64,000 nucleotides of DNA from an uncultured Bacteroidota bacterium (GCA_903893815.1 CAITNS010000040.1:1-64000), one strand, 5' to 3'. Positions 1 through 8,059 are shown, counted from the first letter of the stretch. Notes: generated from the sequence alone by a model not told the origin. A program made the numbers and translations.

Positions 1-104
1 ATTATAGTATTCTTATATATTCATACGAATCAACTACTACATATTAAATACTTAGTTTGATGTACTACATATAAAGCATATCAAATTAGGCTAATGATTT
101 GTAG

Positions 105-285
105 CTGACACCGATGCTCGAGGTAGTGCATTCGCAGTATATCAACATTGAACAAATTTGAAGTACGTTATACCGATGCGTGAGGTCGTAACCAATTTAT
201 TAAAACCACCTATCAACGTAAAACAAATTTGGAGTAGCTGACCCGATGCGTGAGGTTTTAAAAGCCACCTTTCAACTCACTAAGG
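105..285. repeat. Three imperfect direct repeats, spacing 62 and 70 bp
   Basis: The repeated core is CCGATGC(G)TGAGGT, at 111, 173 and 243. Copies two and three are nearly identical over 14 bases and are each followed 20-30 bases later by CCACCT and TCAAC. The repeats could be binding sites for the protein encoded just downstream. The spacing is irregular and there are only three diverged units, so this is not a CRISPR. Confidence 0.5.
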
Positions 286-375
286 TTCGTTGATATATTA
301 TTTTTGAATTATTTTAAATAAAATACCTCAAATCGCTTGACTTATTTTTTTTATGCATTATACTTATAAAAGAAA

Positions 376-410
376 AGCCACCAAATCAACTTTTGAGCGA
401 TAAGGTGGCT
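376..410 (+). other. Hairpin before the winged-helix gene
   Basis: AGCCACC (376-382) pairs with GGTGGCT (404-410) across a 21-nt loop. The CCACC/GGTGG core recurs in the hairpin after the gene (1278-1297), so the two structures may be related operators or RNA elements. Confidence 0.4.
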
Positions 411-459
411 AATCTAATAAGCCAAGTAATTGGCATCGATAAAACAATCATATATAAGT

Positions 460-1248
460 ATGCACGAATTCAAAGATTTTACACGTTTATTTAAAAATGT
501 AAAAAAATGTAAAGAACTAAATTGGCAAGAGAAAGCCATATTAACTGAAATAATCTCATATCAACTAAATGGTGATTCATTCAAAGTAAAAGACATCACA
601 CTAGCTATTGAGTTGGGTATGGATAAAGGAACAATAAGCAAGTTTGTTAACCGACTTCATAAGAAAGGCTTATTAAATAAAACAACGGTATCATTTGCAT
701 CGCTTAGCGGTGGTAAACCAAAACGACTTAGAACTATTACGGTTATTGATATTGAGCTATGGACTGAGAAAGGTAAAACACCACCAACCATAAAAGCTAT
801 TGAAGCAAAACCAAAAAAAGCAACAAGTGTTGAGATAGTTGAAACGCCAGTTATCAAAACCGAAATAACTAGCACCGAAACAAACACTATTCAACTAGAT
901 GTAAAGCCAGTAGTTAAAACTAAAAAGGTTGTTAAAGAGAAAAGCCTCGAAGAACAGTTGCACGAAGCCGATTCAAAAAAGGTAGATACAAACACATCAA
1001 CAATAAAAAATACTAGTACAGGTGATGCAATAACCATTCACGCTTTTAATGATATTGATAACTCAACAGATACTGGAAACATTATCGCTAACAAAATCAG
1101 AAACAATGAAAAGTATGAATTTGTAAATGTGTTGGTGCAATTTGGTGATAACGACTTCGTAAAAGATGAAGCCATGTTAATACCAAACTCGAACAAATAC
1201 TTTCTAAAATCAAGATTAAAAGCAATCGATGAAAGTGTTATCGATTAA
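460..1248 (+). CDS. Winged-helix protein, plasmid replication/partition-like
   Basis: I cannot name a family with certainty. The first 110 or so residues look like a winged helix-turn-helix domain: an alpha-helical part (NWQEKAILTEIISYQLNG), then a recognition-helix-like stretch (MDKGTISKFVNRLHKKGLL) and a wing rich in T/V/I. The middle (about 110-200) is a low-complexity Lys/Thr/Glu/Val linker, and the last 60 residues form a small separate domain. The fold resembles initiator or DnaD-like domains of plasmids and integrated elements. The setting supports this: direct repeats upstream and a tRNA-derived att-like scar downstream. An in-frame TTG at 430 would add 10 residues; the ATG at 460 is preferred. 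Being a chromosomal regulator instead is possible. Confidence 0.6.
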   Translation: MHEFKDFTRLFKNVKKCKELNWQEKAILTEIISYQLNGDSFKVKDITLAIELGMDKGTISKFVNRLHKKGLLNKTTVSFASLSGGKPKRLRTITVIDIELWTEKGKTPPTIKAIEAKPKKATSVEIVETPVIKTEITSTETNTIQLDVKPVVKTKKVVKEKSLEEQLHEADSKKVDTNTSTIKNTSTGDAITIHAFNDIDNSTDTGNIIANKIRNNEKYEFVNVLVQFGDNDFVKDEAMLIPNSNKYFLKSRLKAIDESVID

Positions 1249-1648
1249 TCTCGTTTTATAAATCTACGGAGTGCCCCCCACCGTAATGCCATGGTGGAGG
1301 GCTACCCTCCGTGAACGAACAAATTTGAGATACTGCATTTATGTAACCTACAACTCGTTAATCGCCTTAAATATGGAATATAGCCTATATGATATGATGC
1401 CCATGATAGTGCTCAGAAAATATTTTTTATATTTTTTTTGATACAAATACCAACTGATATACTGCATTTATTGTACTTCAACAGTACCGTATCAGAAGCT
1501 ATCGCACACCTTAGAGCTATTAAGCCTAAATTATTTTTGAGCACAAAAACAGCGATTTTAGTATCTGTATATCATACACCTCGTTCACACTCGCTATAAA
1601 ATTTAGGAAATATTTTTAAATCACTATCAACAAGGTATTTATTAGTAT
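1249..1648. other. Non-coding region with a strong hairpin
   Basis: No gene is seen over these 400 bases. It begins with the GC-rich structured segment at 1266-1312. After it come two copies of the word TACTGCATTTAT (about 1330 and 1461) and a T-rich stretch. Some of it may be an untranslated RNA or part of an origin, but I see no recognisable RNA family. Confidence 0.35.
1266..1312. other. GC-rich stem-loop with two alternative pairings
   Basis: ACGGAG (1266-1271) pairs with CTCCGT (1307-1312) and encloses CCACC/GGTGG (1278-1282 with 1293-1297). A competing small hairpin GAGGG-CTA-CCCTC (1297-1309) is also possible. No U-tract follows, so it is not a simple intrinsic terminator. Such GC content stands out in this AT-rich flank. 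Confidence 0.5.
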
Positions 1649-1798
1649 ATGAAAACGATAAAAATTATACTTACATTTTCTCAAGCTCGCTACTTGTTAA
1701 ATAATTTACCTAGTGGTGCGGCAATTAAAATGTCTGTTAAGGATTGTAATAAAATACTTGATGAAACATATTCAACCAGTCTAATGAAAAAAAGCTAA
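1649..1798 (+). CDS. Possible small protein of 49 residues
   Basis: An ATG-initiated frame of 49 codons ends at TAA 1796-1798. It encodes a mildly basic peptide (starts MKTIKIILTFSQARYLLNN) with no recognisable domain. No promoter or ribosome-binding site is evident. It may be a fragment of a mobile-element gene or a chance frame in accessory DNA. Confidence 0.25.
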   Translation: MKTIKIILTFSQARYLLNNLPSGAAIKMSVKDCNKILDETYSTSLMKKS

Positions 1799-1843
1799 AA
1801 CAATTTCCAAAAACAATTCCTGTGAATAAAGTGATATAACATT

Positions 1844-3019
1844 TTATCTTAACTGAAAATTAACTGGTAAATTAAAGGATACATTCACAGCTCTACCATT
1901 TTGTTTTCCAGCCTTCCAATTTGGCATCGATGAAACAACTCTTTTTGCTTCAGTATCACATTCCTTGCAGCCAGGAACTCCTTTTACTATTTGGATATCT
2001 TTAATTGTACCATCAACTGCCACGATAAATTTCAAATAGCATTTGCCACTTAATCCAGCTTCTTTAGCCATTTGAGGATATTGAATATTTTTCTGAATAT
2101 AATTCATCATTTCCGTTGCTCCCCCTGGAAATTGCGGCATTTCCTCTACAGTTGAATAGATTTGTTCATTTGAAGATTCAGAACTAGTATTGGTAGTTGC
2201 AGACTGATTAAAATCAGATTTCGATATCCAGCCCACTGTTTCCTTTCCATCTTTGTTTTTGTAACTTACTTTAACATATTCATTCCCTTCTTCATATAAT
2301 TCAGCAACATCACCTTTGATAAGAAACTTCTTGGTTTTTGAGCTAACATCGGCTTCATCATAAAAGTAAGCTCTTGATGACTCAACAGTTAAATAAACAG
2401 CATTGGTGTTATCTTCATTAAAAGTTGGGTCAGCAGAATTGCTTTCGATGCTCTCTTCATTAATTGGAGTTGCATAGGAATTATCAGTGTTAACAGTTGT
2501 AGCGTTTGAGTAACTATTATCATTATGTTTTAGTTGCCCTACTGTTTCAAAATTTGCTCTATCCCAAGTCGGTAAACCAGCTCCACTTCTAATTACAGGA
2601 GTATCCCAGTGTTTGTCTGAAACTAACCAAATAGGAGATAATGCCCTAAACTCTAATGTAATAAGTTTATTATTGAATTCATTAATAATTAAATATCTTG
2701 AATGATATCCATCATTGTCACGGTCTGGAGAAGAAAGTTCAAAATTAAATTCATCATAACCTTCTTTCATATTAAATGGGTCATCTAAATTGGATATGCA
2801 ACTCCACATTTTTAGCTTATTCCCGTTAATTTCAAACCTATAACGCCTAGTCTCATTTACATTTGAACTATATTCATTATGTTCCCATTTCCCTTGAAGG
2901 TATTCTGTAAGGGCTTTTGTATCGTTTATATCAATAGTAATTTTTTCATCTGAACTAGAACCGCATGAGAAATTAAGAACAATAATTATACTGTAAAATA
3001 AAATAGCTAATTTTTTCAT
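1844..3019 (-). CDS. Lipoprotein with SH3-like and TonB C-terminal domains
   Basis: The N-terminus is a lipoprotein signal with a lipobox-like LNFSC, so the mature protein is probably anchored by Cys-19. Residues about 25-160 form a domain of unknown role. Residues about 210-270 resemble a bacterial SH3 domain (VYLTVESSRAYFYDEAD ... VGWISKSDF), preceded by an Asn/Ser-rich linker. The last 100 residues are a TonB C-terminal domain (FPGGATEMMNYIQKNIQYP, then KFIVAVDGTIKDIQIVKG). In Bacteroidota such TonB-like domains occur in many envelope proteins besides energy transducers. The usual N-terminal transmembrane anchor of TonB is replaced here by a lipoprotein signal, so this is more likely a cell-envelope sensor or binding protein than a classical TonB. 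Confidence 0.75.
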   Translation of the reverse strand: MKKLAILFYSIIIVLNFSCGSSSDEKITIDINDTKALTEYLQGKWEHNEYSSNVNETRRYRFEINGNKLKMWSCISNLDDPFNMKEGYDEFNFELSSPDRDNDGYHSRYLIINEFNNKLITLEFRALSPIWLVSDKHWDTPVIRSGAGLPTWDRANFETVGQLKHNDNSYSNATTVNTDNSYATPINEESIESNSADPTFNEDNTNAVYLTVESSRAYFYDEADVSSKTKKFLIKGDVAELYEEGNEYVKVSYKNKDGKETVGWISKSDFNQSATTNTSSESSNEQIYSTVEEMPQFPGGATEMMNYIQKNIQYPQMAKEAGLSGKCYLKFIVAVDGTIKDIQIVKGVPGCKECDTEAKRVVSSMPNWKAGKQNGRAVNVSFNLPVNFQLR

Positions 3020-3188
3020 AATGAATTGATGGAATTGAAATCTATTAGAAACAATAATTTTAATATCTATACAAATATAATTGTTTTTAGCGTTTAAACA
3101 CTATGGTATTTAACCACCCTAAGTTCTGATAAAAATTATATTGTTAACTGGAGTAAGGAATTGGAGTAAGGAATTGTTTGAAAATGTG

Positions 3189-3196
3189 TATATTTG
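3189..3196 (+). promoter_or_regulatory. Promoter-like -7 element TATATTTG
   Basis: The sequence TATATTTG fits the Bacteroidota -7 consensus TAnnTTTG. No well-placed TTTG is seen 19-21 bases upstream. It would drive a very short transcript ending at the hairpin at 3214-3238, and may be what is left of a tRNA promoter. Just upstream (about 3150-3176) the 13-mer GGAGTAAGGAATT is tandemly duplicated. Confidence 0.3.
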
Positions 3197-3213
3197 AACG
3201 AAATTTAAAAACG

Positions 3214-3238
3214 AAAGGCCTGTGTTTATAGGCTTTTT
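3214..3238 (+). terminator. Intrinsic terminator before the tRNA fragment
   Basis: AAAGGCCT pairs with AGGCTTTT (one G-T pair) across an 8-nt loop, followed by T residues. It lies directly upstream of a truncated tRNA-Met, as expected for the end of an integrated segment rather than for a working tRNA gene. Confidence 0.55.
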
Positions 3239-3251
3239 CAATAAGTAGTTC

Positions 3252-3298
3252 GGGCTCATAACCCAAAGGTCGGGTGTTCGAATCACTCTCCCGCTACA
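3252..3298 (+). pseudogene. 3' half of a tRNA-Met gene (possible attachment-site scar)
   Basis: From the 5' side of the anticodon stem onward this reads as tRNA-Met: loop CTCATAA with a CAT anticodon, stem arm CCCAA, variable AGGTC, T-arm GGGTG-TTCGAAT-CACTC, and acceptor strand CCGCTAC. The 5' acceptor strand (expected GTAGCGG) and the D-arm are absent. The anticodon stem's 5' arm reads TCGGG, which mispairs with CCCAA, so similarity stops there. A tRNA 3' half is the classic footprint of a tyrosine-recombinase element that integrated at the anticodon loop. The transcribed minus strand gives a short open frame that is an artefact of the tRNA. Confidence 0.7.
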
Positions 3299-3302
3299 TT
3301 GG

Positions 3303-3334
3303 AAACCCATCAGTTACACTGATGGGTTTTTGTA
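3303..3334 (+). terminator. Intrinsic terminator after the tRNA fragment
   Basis: AAACCCATCAGT pairs perfectly with ACTGATGGGTTT around a 3-nt loop and is followed by T residues. It is positioned as the native terminator of the tRNA-Met gene whose 3' half precedes it. Confidence 0.85.
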
Positions 3335-3482
3335 TTTTACATCGAGTCGAAAACTTTGCTTTCAGGCGGAGATTTAAAATACAAAAACTCGATTCGCGCT
3401 AGCGAATAGGTTTTCATTCGTAAAGCCCCTTTTTTGTAATCTGCGGAGCTAATCACAAAATTCATATCTCAGCAAAAAAAAC

Positions 3483-3490
3483 TATATTTG
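3483..3490 (+). promoter_or_regulatory. Promoter -7 element of era (TATATTTG)
   Basis: TATATTTG matches TAnnTTTG and lies 22 bases before the TTG start of era, giving an expected leader of roughly 15-18 nt. No clear -33 TTTG was found at the right distance. Confidence 0.5.
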
Positions 3491-3512
3491 TCTAAGTAAA
3501 AATTATAATAAT

Positions 3513-4403
3513 TTGTCACAAAATCCACATAAATCAGGCTTTGTAAGCATCATTGGTTGCCCTAACGTTGGTAAATCAACTTTAATGAATGTATTAGTTG
3601 GCGAAAAGCTAAGTATTATTACATCAAAAGCACAAACTACACGTCACCGTATTATGGGTATTGTTAGTGGCGACGATTATCAAATTGTATTCTCTGATAC
3701 TCCAGGTATTTTAAAACCAAACTACAAACTTCAAGAAAAAATGATGGAGTTTGTTGTATCTGCTTTTAGCGATGCTGATGTATTTTTATTAATCGTTGAT
3801 ATCTATGAAGATATTGTTTTAGACGAAAAATATTTAGAGAAATTAAAAAACACAAGTACTCCTGTTTTATTATTACTAAATAAAATAGACATGGCTACTC
3901 AAGAAGTTTTAGACACTAAAATGGCTGAGTGGAAAGAGAAATTACCAAATGCTGAGATTCTTCCAATTTCGGCATTAAAAAAATTCAATTTAGAAAACGT
4001 AATGTATCGCATCACTCAACTTTTACCAGTTGGTGAGGCGTTTTATGATAAAGATACTTTAACGGATAAACCCGAAAAGTTTTTCGTTTCTGAAATTATC
4101 AGAGAAAAGATATTATTACAATACAAAAAAGAAATTCCTTATAGTGTAGAAGTAGTTGTTAATTCATTTAAAGACGAAGAATCTATTTTAAAAATACAAG
4201 CGGATATTATTGTGGAACGTGATAGTCAAAAAGGTATTATTATTGGCCATAAAGGCGAAGCTTTAAAAAAGGTTGGTACCCGTGCTCGCATAGATGCTGA
4301 AACATTCTTTGGAAAGAAAATATTTTTAGAATTGTTTGTGAAAGTTGCTAAAGACTGGAGAAGTAATGATTCTAATTTGAAGAATTTCGGGTATCAGAAT
4401 TAG
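3513..4403 (+). CDS. era: GTPase Era
   Basis: Era is an essential Ras-like GTPase that binds the 3' end of 16S rRNA and helps mature the 30S subunit. All G motifs are present: G1 GCPNVGKS (16-23), G3 DTPG, G4 NKID and G5 SALK. A C-terminal KH domain follows, with IIIGHKGEALKKVGTRAR near residues 247-264. The length of 296 residues is normal. The start is a TTG at 3513, because the next in-frame Met (about residue 25) would cut into the P-loop helix; the TATATTTG promoter at 3483 agrees with this start. Confidence 0.97.
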   Translation: MSQNPHKSGFVSIIGCPNVGKSTLMNVLVGEKLSIITSKAQTTRHRIMGIVSGDDYQIVFSDTPGILKPNYKLQEKMMEFVVSAFSDADVFLLIVDIYEDIVLDEKYLEKLKNTSTPVLLLLNKIDMATQEVLDTKMAEWKEKLPNAEILPISALKKFNLENVMYRITQLLPVGEAFYDKDTLTDKPEKFFVSEIIREKILLQYKKEIPYSVEVVVNSFKDEESILKIQADIIVERDSQKGIIIGHKGEALKKVGTRARIDAETFFGKKIFLELFVKVAKDWRSNDSNLKNFGYQN

Positions 4404-4425
4404 GTTATATTTCCTCTTACAAATT

Positions 4426-4527
4426 TGGGCATGACCCCGCAAAGAGGCAGCGAGGTCGGGCTATCACTGCAAGCTTTTACTACATTACATTTCGCAAAAG
4501 GCTTTTCGTTCTATCCCTCATGCAAAT
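4426..4527 (+). repeat. Dispersed repeat of about 100 bp, copy 1
   Basis: It begins GGGCATGACCCCGCAAAG and contains GGTCGGGCT, then CTTTTAC, CGCAAAAGG, TTTTCG and ATCCCTCATGC. It aligns along its length with 12322-12424, and with the reverse complement of 4556-4660. It is non-coding, and copies lie downstream of or upstream between core genes. Confidence 0.7.
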
Positions 4528-4555
4528 AATTTTCTACACTATATTTAAGTTACCT

Positions 4556-4660
4556 TCTGCGTGAAGGATTGCAGAGAAAATCCTTTTTGTGTTCCTTTAC
4601 AAAAAGATTGGAGCGGAAAGCCTGACGGCGCTTGTACTTTTGCGCCGGCACGCCCCAATA
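4556..4660 (-). repeat. Dispersed repeat of about 100 bp, copy 2 (inverted)
   Basis: Read on the minus strand it starts GGGGCGTGCCGGCGCAAAAG, continues GCGCCGTCAGGCT, and ends AATCCTTCACGC. It matches the 12322 copy best. It faces copy 1 across about 28 bases, so the era/helicase gap is nearly all repeat. Confidence 0.7.
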
Positions 4661-4667
4661 ATAAAAA

Positions 4668-6605
4668 CTAAGCCTCGTAACTAAATTCCCAAGCTGATTT
4701 ATAAAAACTATTTTTCTCGCAATACTCAATAAAAGATTTATAAAATGGGTGATTACCAATAGTGGCTGTATCCATAATAACCACTAATTTCTTTTTAGCA
4801 CGTGTTAATGCGACATTCATTCTTCGAATATCTGATAAAAATCCAATTTCTGAATTGAGATTACTACGTACTAATGAAATATAAATAACATCGCGTTCTT
4901 CTCCCTGAAATCCATCAATCGTCTTTACATCTAATTCATTTACTTGATAAGCAGAATAATCAAAATCAACTAGCTTTTCTTTTAATAGTTCAATCTGTTC
5001 TTTATAAGGCGAAATAATTCCGACATCTATTTTCTGTGTTTCTCCAGCAAAATTATATTGTTGCAACAGTAAATCTAAATGTTTAAACAATAAATCAGCT
5101 TCGCCTTTGTTAGATAAGCTTAAGGTTTCTGGATTTTGTGATTCATCAAAACTACAGCCTGCTGTATCAATTAATTCTACTGGCACATGAAGAATGTCGA
5201 TATCTTCATTTAAAGAAAGCAGAGTATCCTTTACCGTTGCATCAGCTTCTAATTCATTATTATAAAAATAAGCATTACTAAAAGCCATAATATGCTGGTG
5301 CATACGATACTGCCTTGTTAGCAAACTCGAAATGGTATCGTGCTTAATGCAACTATCCAGCATGGTTTTATCTAAGCCCTCTTGCTTAGCTTTCACACTC
5401 TTTACAACTGGTGGTAACTGAAAATGATCCCCACTAAAAATAACGCGTTTACATTTTAATAATGGAATCCACGAAATAGCTTCTAAGGCTTGAGATGCTT
5501 CGTCAAAAAACAACGTCTCAAATTTTTTCTTAGCTAAAGCTTTGTTGGTGGATGTAACCGGCGTGCAACAAATAACCTGTGCATTTTCAAATAACGAATC
5601 TACAATATAGTCCTCTAACAATCGAGATTCTTTAATACAATTTCTAGCTTCCGAATAAAATAAAGCACGTTGTTTCGCATCCTCTTTGCCAAAAGTACGC
5701 TTAAACTTAGAAGCCATTTTAAAATACTCTTCGGCAGTTTTACGTAAACTCTTAATATCTTTATAATTGATATGAGTTTGAATTTGCCCGTCAATAGTAG
5801 TCTTCAATAAATCTTCCGATACTCTTGCTGGGTGACCAACACGTAATACGTTTACCCCCTGCTCTATCAATTTTTCAGTTAATAAATCTACAGCGGTATT
5901 AGTTGGTGCACAAACTAGTACTTGCTTTTCGGTTTGTAACACCAACCGAATAGCTTGCACAATGGTAGTTGTTTTACCTGTGCCAGGAGGACCATGAACT
6001 ACTGCTATATCGTTAGCTGATAAAATATGTCGTACTGCTTTATTTTGTGAAATATTTAATTGAGGAACAACAATGCTATCGTCTATTTTTTCAAAAGTGG
6101 GCAATTCATTCCCTTCAATAATTTCTCTTAGCTCTGCTACTCTATTATTTCTGGCACCAATTACTTGATCTAATGCTTTTTGCATTTCGATGTAACTATT
6201 ATCATCAAATTGGATATTAATTCCCAAACGGCCATCATAACACCAATCTGGTAATTCATCTGTATGAAGTATAATCTTCATTTTGTTTTTACCCGATTGT
6301 TTAATTGTGCCTGTAATCTCTAATTGTTCATCAGGATTTTTATTTGAAAATAAACTCACATTTTTACCAGCACTAAAGCGGTGCGGTGTATCTAATTGAT
6401 TAGTTCGTTCTACCTCTATATGCACATAATCAGCATAACCTAGTTCATCGGATAATATCTGGATAGGAAACCAAGTAACACCGTTTTTTTTACGTTGCTC
6501 GATGCTCGCTCTTAAAAACTGTTCTTTATATTGATAGTAATCTTCTTCACGCTCTATGAGAAGGAGTTCTTTTAAGTGTTTTATTCTTTCAATGCTATTA
6601 CTCAT
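4668..6605 (-). CDS. Superfamily 1B DNA/RNA helicase (SMUBP-2/Dna2-like)
   Basis: This is a full-length UPF1/IGHMBP2-type helicase of 645 residues. Residues 1-150 form a beta-barrel-like N-terminal domain. The Walker A motif is GPPGTGKTT (205-213). Motif II is DEAS, followed by GDHFQLPPVV; motif IV is RQYRMH, motif V is TIDGFQGEE and motif VI is NVALTRAKKKL. AAA_11 and AAA_12 domains follow each other as expected. Bacterial members are widespread in Bacteroidota, with an uncertain role in nucleic-acid repair or processing. The gene stands alone, bounded by repeats at both ends. Confidence 0.92.
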   Translation of the reverse strand: MSNSIERIKHLKELLLIEREEDYYQYKEQFLRASIEQRKKNGVTWFPIQILSDELGYADYVHIEVERTNQLDTPHRFSAGKNVSLFSNKNPDEQLEITGTIKQSGKNKMKIILHTDELPDWCYDGRLGINIQFDDNSYIEMQKALDQVIGARNNRVAELREIIEGNELPTFEKIDDSIVVPQLNISQNKAVRHILSANDIAVVHGPPGTGKTTTIVQAIRLVLQTEKQVLVCAPTNTAVDLLTEKLIEQGVNVLRVGHPARVSEDLLKTTIDGQIQTHINYKDIKSLRKTAEEYFKMASKFKRTFGKEDAKQRALFYSEARNCIKESRLLEDYIVDSLFENAQVICCTPVTSTNKALAKKKFETLFFDEASQALEAISWIPLLKCKRVIFSGDHFQLPPVVKSVKAKQEGLDKTMLDSCIKHDTISSLLTRQYRMHQHIMAFSNAYFYNNELEADATVKDTLLSLNEDIDILHVPVELIDTAGCSFDESQNPETLSLSNKGEADLLFKHLDLLLQQYNFAGETQKIDVGIISPYKEQIELLKEKLVDFDYSAYQVNELDVKTIDGFQGEERDVIYISLVRSNLNSEIGFLSDIRRMNVALTRAKKKLVVIMDTATIGNHPFYKSFIEYCEKNSFYKSAWEFSYEA

Positions 6606-6614
6606 TATTTGTTT

Positions 6615-6707
6615 CCCGCAGATCTCATAGATTCTCGCGGATTTTATTTCTATTAAACTATAATATTAATCATCTATATATCTGCATTTTTCTGCGAAAT
6701 CTGCGGG
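6615..6707. repeat. CGCAGAT-type inverted repeat
   Basis: CCCGCAGAT (6615-6623) is the exact inverse of ATCTGCGGG (6699-6707), and imperfect CGCGGATTTT / TCTGCGAAAT units lie inside. It fills the gap between helicase and serine hydrolase and abuts the TAG stop of the latter. Repeats of this kind are common between genes in Bacteroidota. Confidence 0.6.
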
Positions 6708-7919
6708 CTATTTTTTTTTAAGCTCAAACGCATATATCTGTCTACCTAACTCTGCTAAAAAAGGTAAAGCAATGGTATTGTATTCATACTTGCCATCATT
6801 TAAAATTTCATCTTCGTTGGTATAAATAACAGCACTTAACATAAACTCAACGTTTTCTTTTTTGTTTTGGATATAAGCACAATCTACCATAAAGCCATAA
6901 GACTGGCCAACGATATTAGTGATTTTAATATTATCACTTGTAATGGGTTTCTTACTATCACCAAACATAAAATACTTTTTATAGCTATCGTAATAAGTTT
7001 TACAATTGTAAGTAGGATGAGTACTTTGGCGAGGATATAGAGTTAACTGCTCTATTAAAAATTGCCTGTCATCATCTATCATATCATAACGTTGCTCATT
7101 TGGCAAATAATCGTTAAAAATTAATCGCTGCAACATAGAGTGAATATTTTCTAAAGGAATATAATTCATGTTCGTAAAATCCTTAGGTTCTTTTACTTTT
7201 TTATTATTGGTATTGAGATAAGCTTTACCAACTTTTACTTGTCCCAATGGATGTTTATAAATGCTTTGAGCTTCTTGCATTGGAACAGAAACAATCGATT
7301 TTAAATTATTATCGCAGAAAAAAACAGGATTAGTTGTTGTATTGTCAGTCCCCTTGCAGCTACCATCAAAGCGATGAACAATTCTCATATTTTTATATCC
7401 TAAATCAGCTAATCGATTATGAATATAATCTACTCCTAAAAACTCATAAATGCGGCCATAAGCTACATTATCACTTACTAAAGCCATACGTTTGATGTAT
7501 TGCCCAATACTTGGATAACCGCTAATGGAGGTCGTGTCTTTTCGCACAGTACGTTGGCAGGTATTAGCACTATCTGTAAACATAATAGTATTACTATAAA
7601 GACGTATTTTTTTTGCTTTTTCCAAAGCTAAAATAGAACAAGGTAATTTTACTAAACTAGCACAATAAAAATAATTAGAGGAATCTAGTTGATACGTATA
7701 ATTTTTAAAAGACGGTTTTCCGTTTGCATCTCGTTTAATCTGCGTGTAAATAATTTGTAATCTGTATTTCTTATGTTTATCAAAAACAATTTTCAGAATT
7801 GGCTTTTTGAGACGAATAGAATCAAAAGAAAAATCAACTTGACTGAACACACTGCTAAAAACAAATAGAAATAACAATCCGAAAAACAGTTTACCTATTG
7901 AAATATCTAACTTTTTCAT
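6708..7919 (-). CDS. Serine hydrolase of the class A beta-lactamase fold
   Basis: The 403-residue protein has an N-terminal signal peptide (MKKLDISIGKLFFGLLFLFVFSS). A penicillin-recognising fold follows. The nucleophile motif SxxK is seen as SLVK in FYCASLVKLPCSILALEKA, and SDN is seen in LVSDNVAYGRIYEFLGV. The third motif (KTG or KSG) is not obvious: the corresponding strand reads NIVGQSYGFMVDCAYI, where the glycine and the YG...D.AYI context remain but the lysine is lost. It may be an atypical periplasmic hydrolase or a peptidoglycan-binding relative rather than a true beta-lactamase. It is a single gene. Confidence 0.8.
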   Translation of the reverse strand: MKKLDISIGKLFFGLLFLFVFSSVFSQVDFSFDSIRLKKPILKIVFDKHKKYRLQIIYTQIKRDANGKPSFKNYTYQLDSSNYFYCASLVKLPCSILALEKAKKIRLYSNTIMFTDSANTCQRTVRKDTTSISGYPSIGQYIKRMALVSDNVAYGRIYEFLGVDYIHNRLADLGYKNMRIVHRFDGSCKGTDNTTTNPVFFCDNNLKSIVSVPMQEAQSIYKHPLGQVKVGKAYLNTNNKKVKEPKDFTNMNYIPLENIHSMLQRLIFNDYLPNEQRYDMIDDDRQFLIEQLTLYPRQSTHPTYNCKTYYDSYKKYFMFGDSKKPITSDNIKITNIVGQSYGFMVDCAYIQNKKENVEFMLSAVIYTNEDEILNDGKYEYNTIALPFLAELGRQIYAFELKKK

Positions 7920-8059
7920 AATGATTTTTCTTGCTATAAATATAGTTATTATTAAGAATAAAGGGGTTGGTCAATGAATAGAAAAACCTAGTACTGAGCA
8001 TAAAATTTAATAACTTATCAAAATACTGAAATGTAAAATCAATACTATTGTCCTATAAA

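Larger units (their letters stand above)
1..429. other. Non-coding region with direct repeats upstream of a winged-helix gene
   Basis: No convincing gene is seen here. The core CCGATGCGTGAGGT occurs three times, imperfectly, starting at 111, 173 and 243. Two of the copies are followed by AACAAATTTG-(G/A)AGTA, at about 151 and 222. A further AACAAATTTG lies after the next gene at about 1318. A hairpin AGCCACC/GGTGGCT (376-382 with 404-410) lies just before the gene. Iteron-like repeats followed by a winged-helix protein are the usual arrangement of a replication or partition origin, but that function is only inferred. Confidence 0.4.

Noticed and set aside
105-285. Possible CRISPR array
   Set aside because: Only three imperfect units with spacings of 62 and 70 bp, no spacers of equal length and no cas genes.
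3200-3300. Intact tRNA-Met gene
   Set aside because: The D-arm and 5' acceptor strand are missing and the 5' anticodon-stem base mispairs, so only the 3' half is present.
3119-3310. 63-codon frame on the minus strand (MGFQCSGRVIRTPDLW...)
   Set aside because: It is the antisense of a tRNA-Met 3' half; this false protein is a well-known artefact of tRNA regions.
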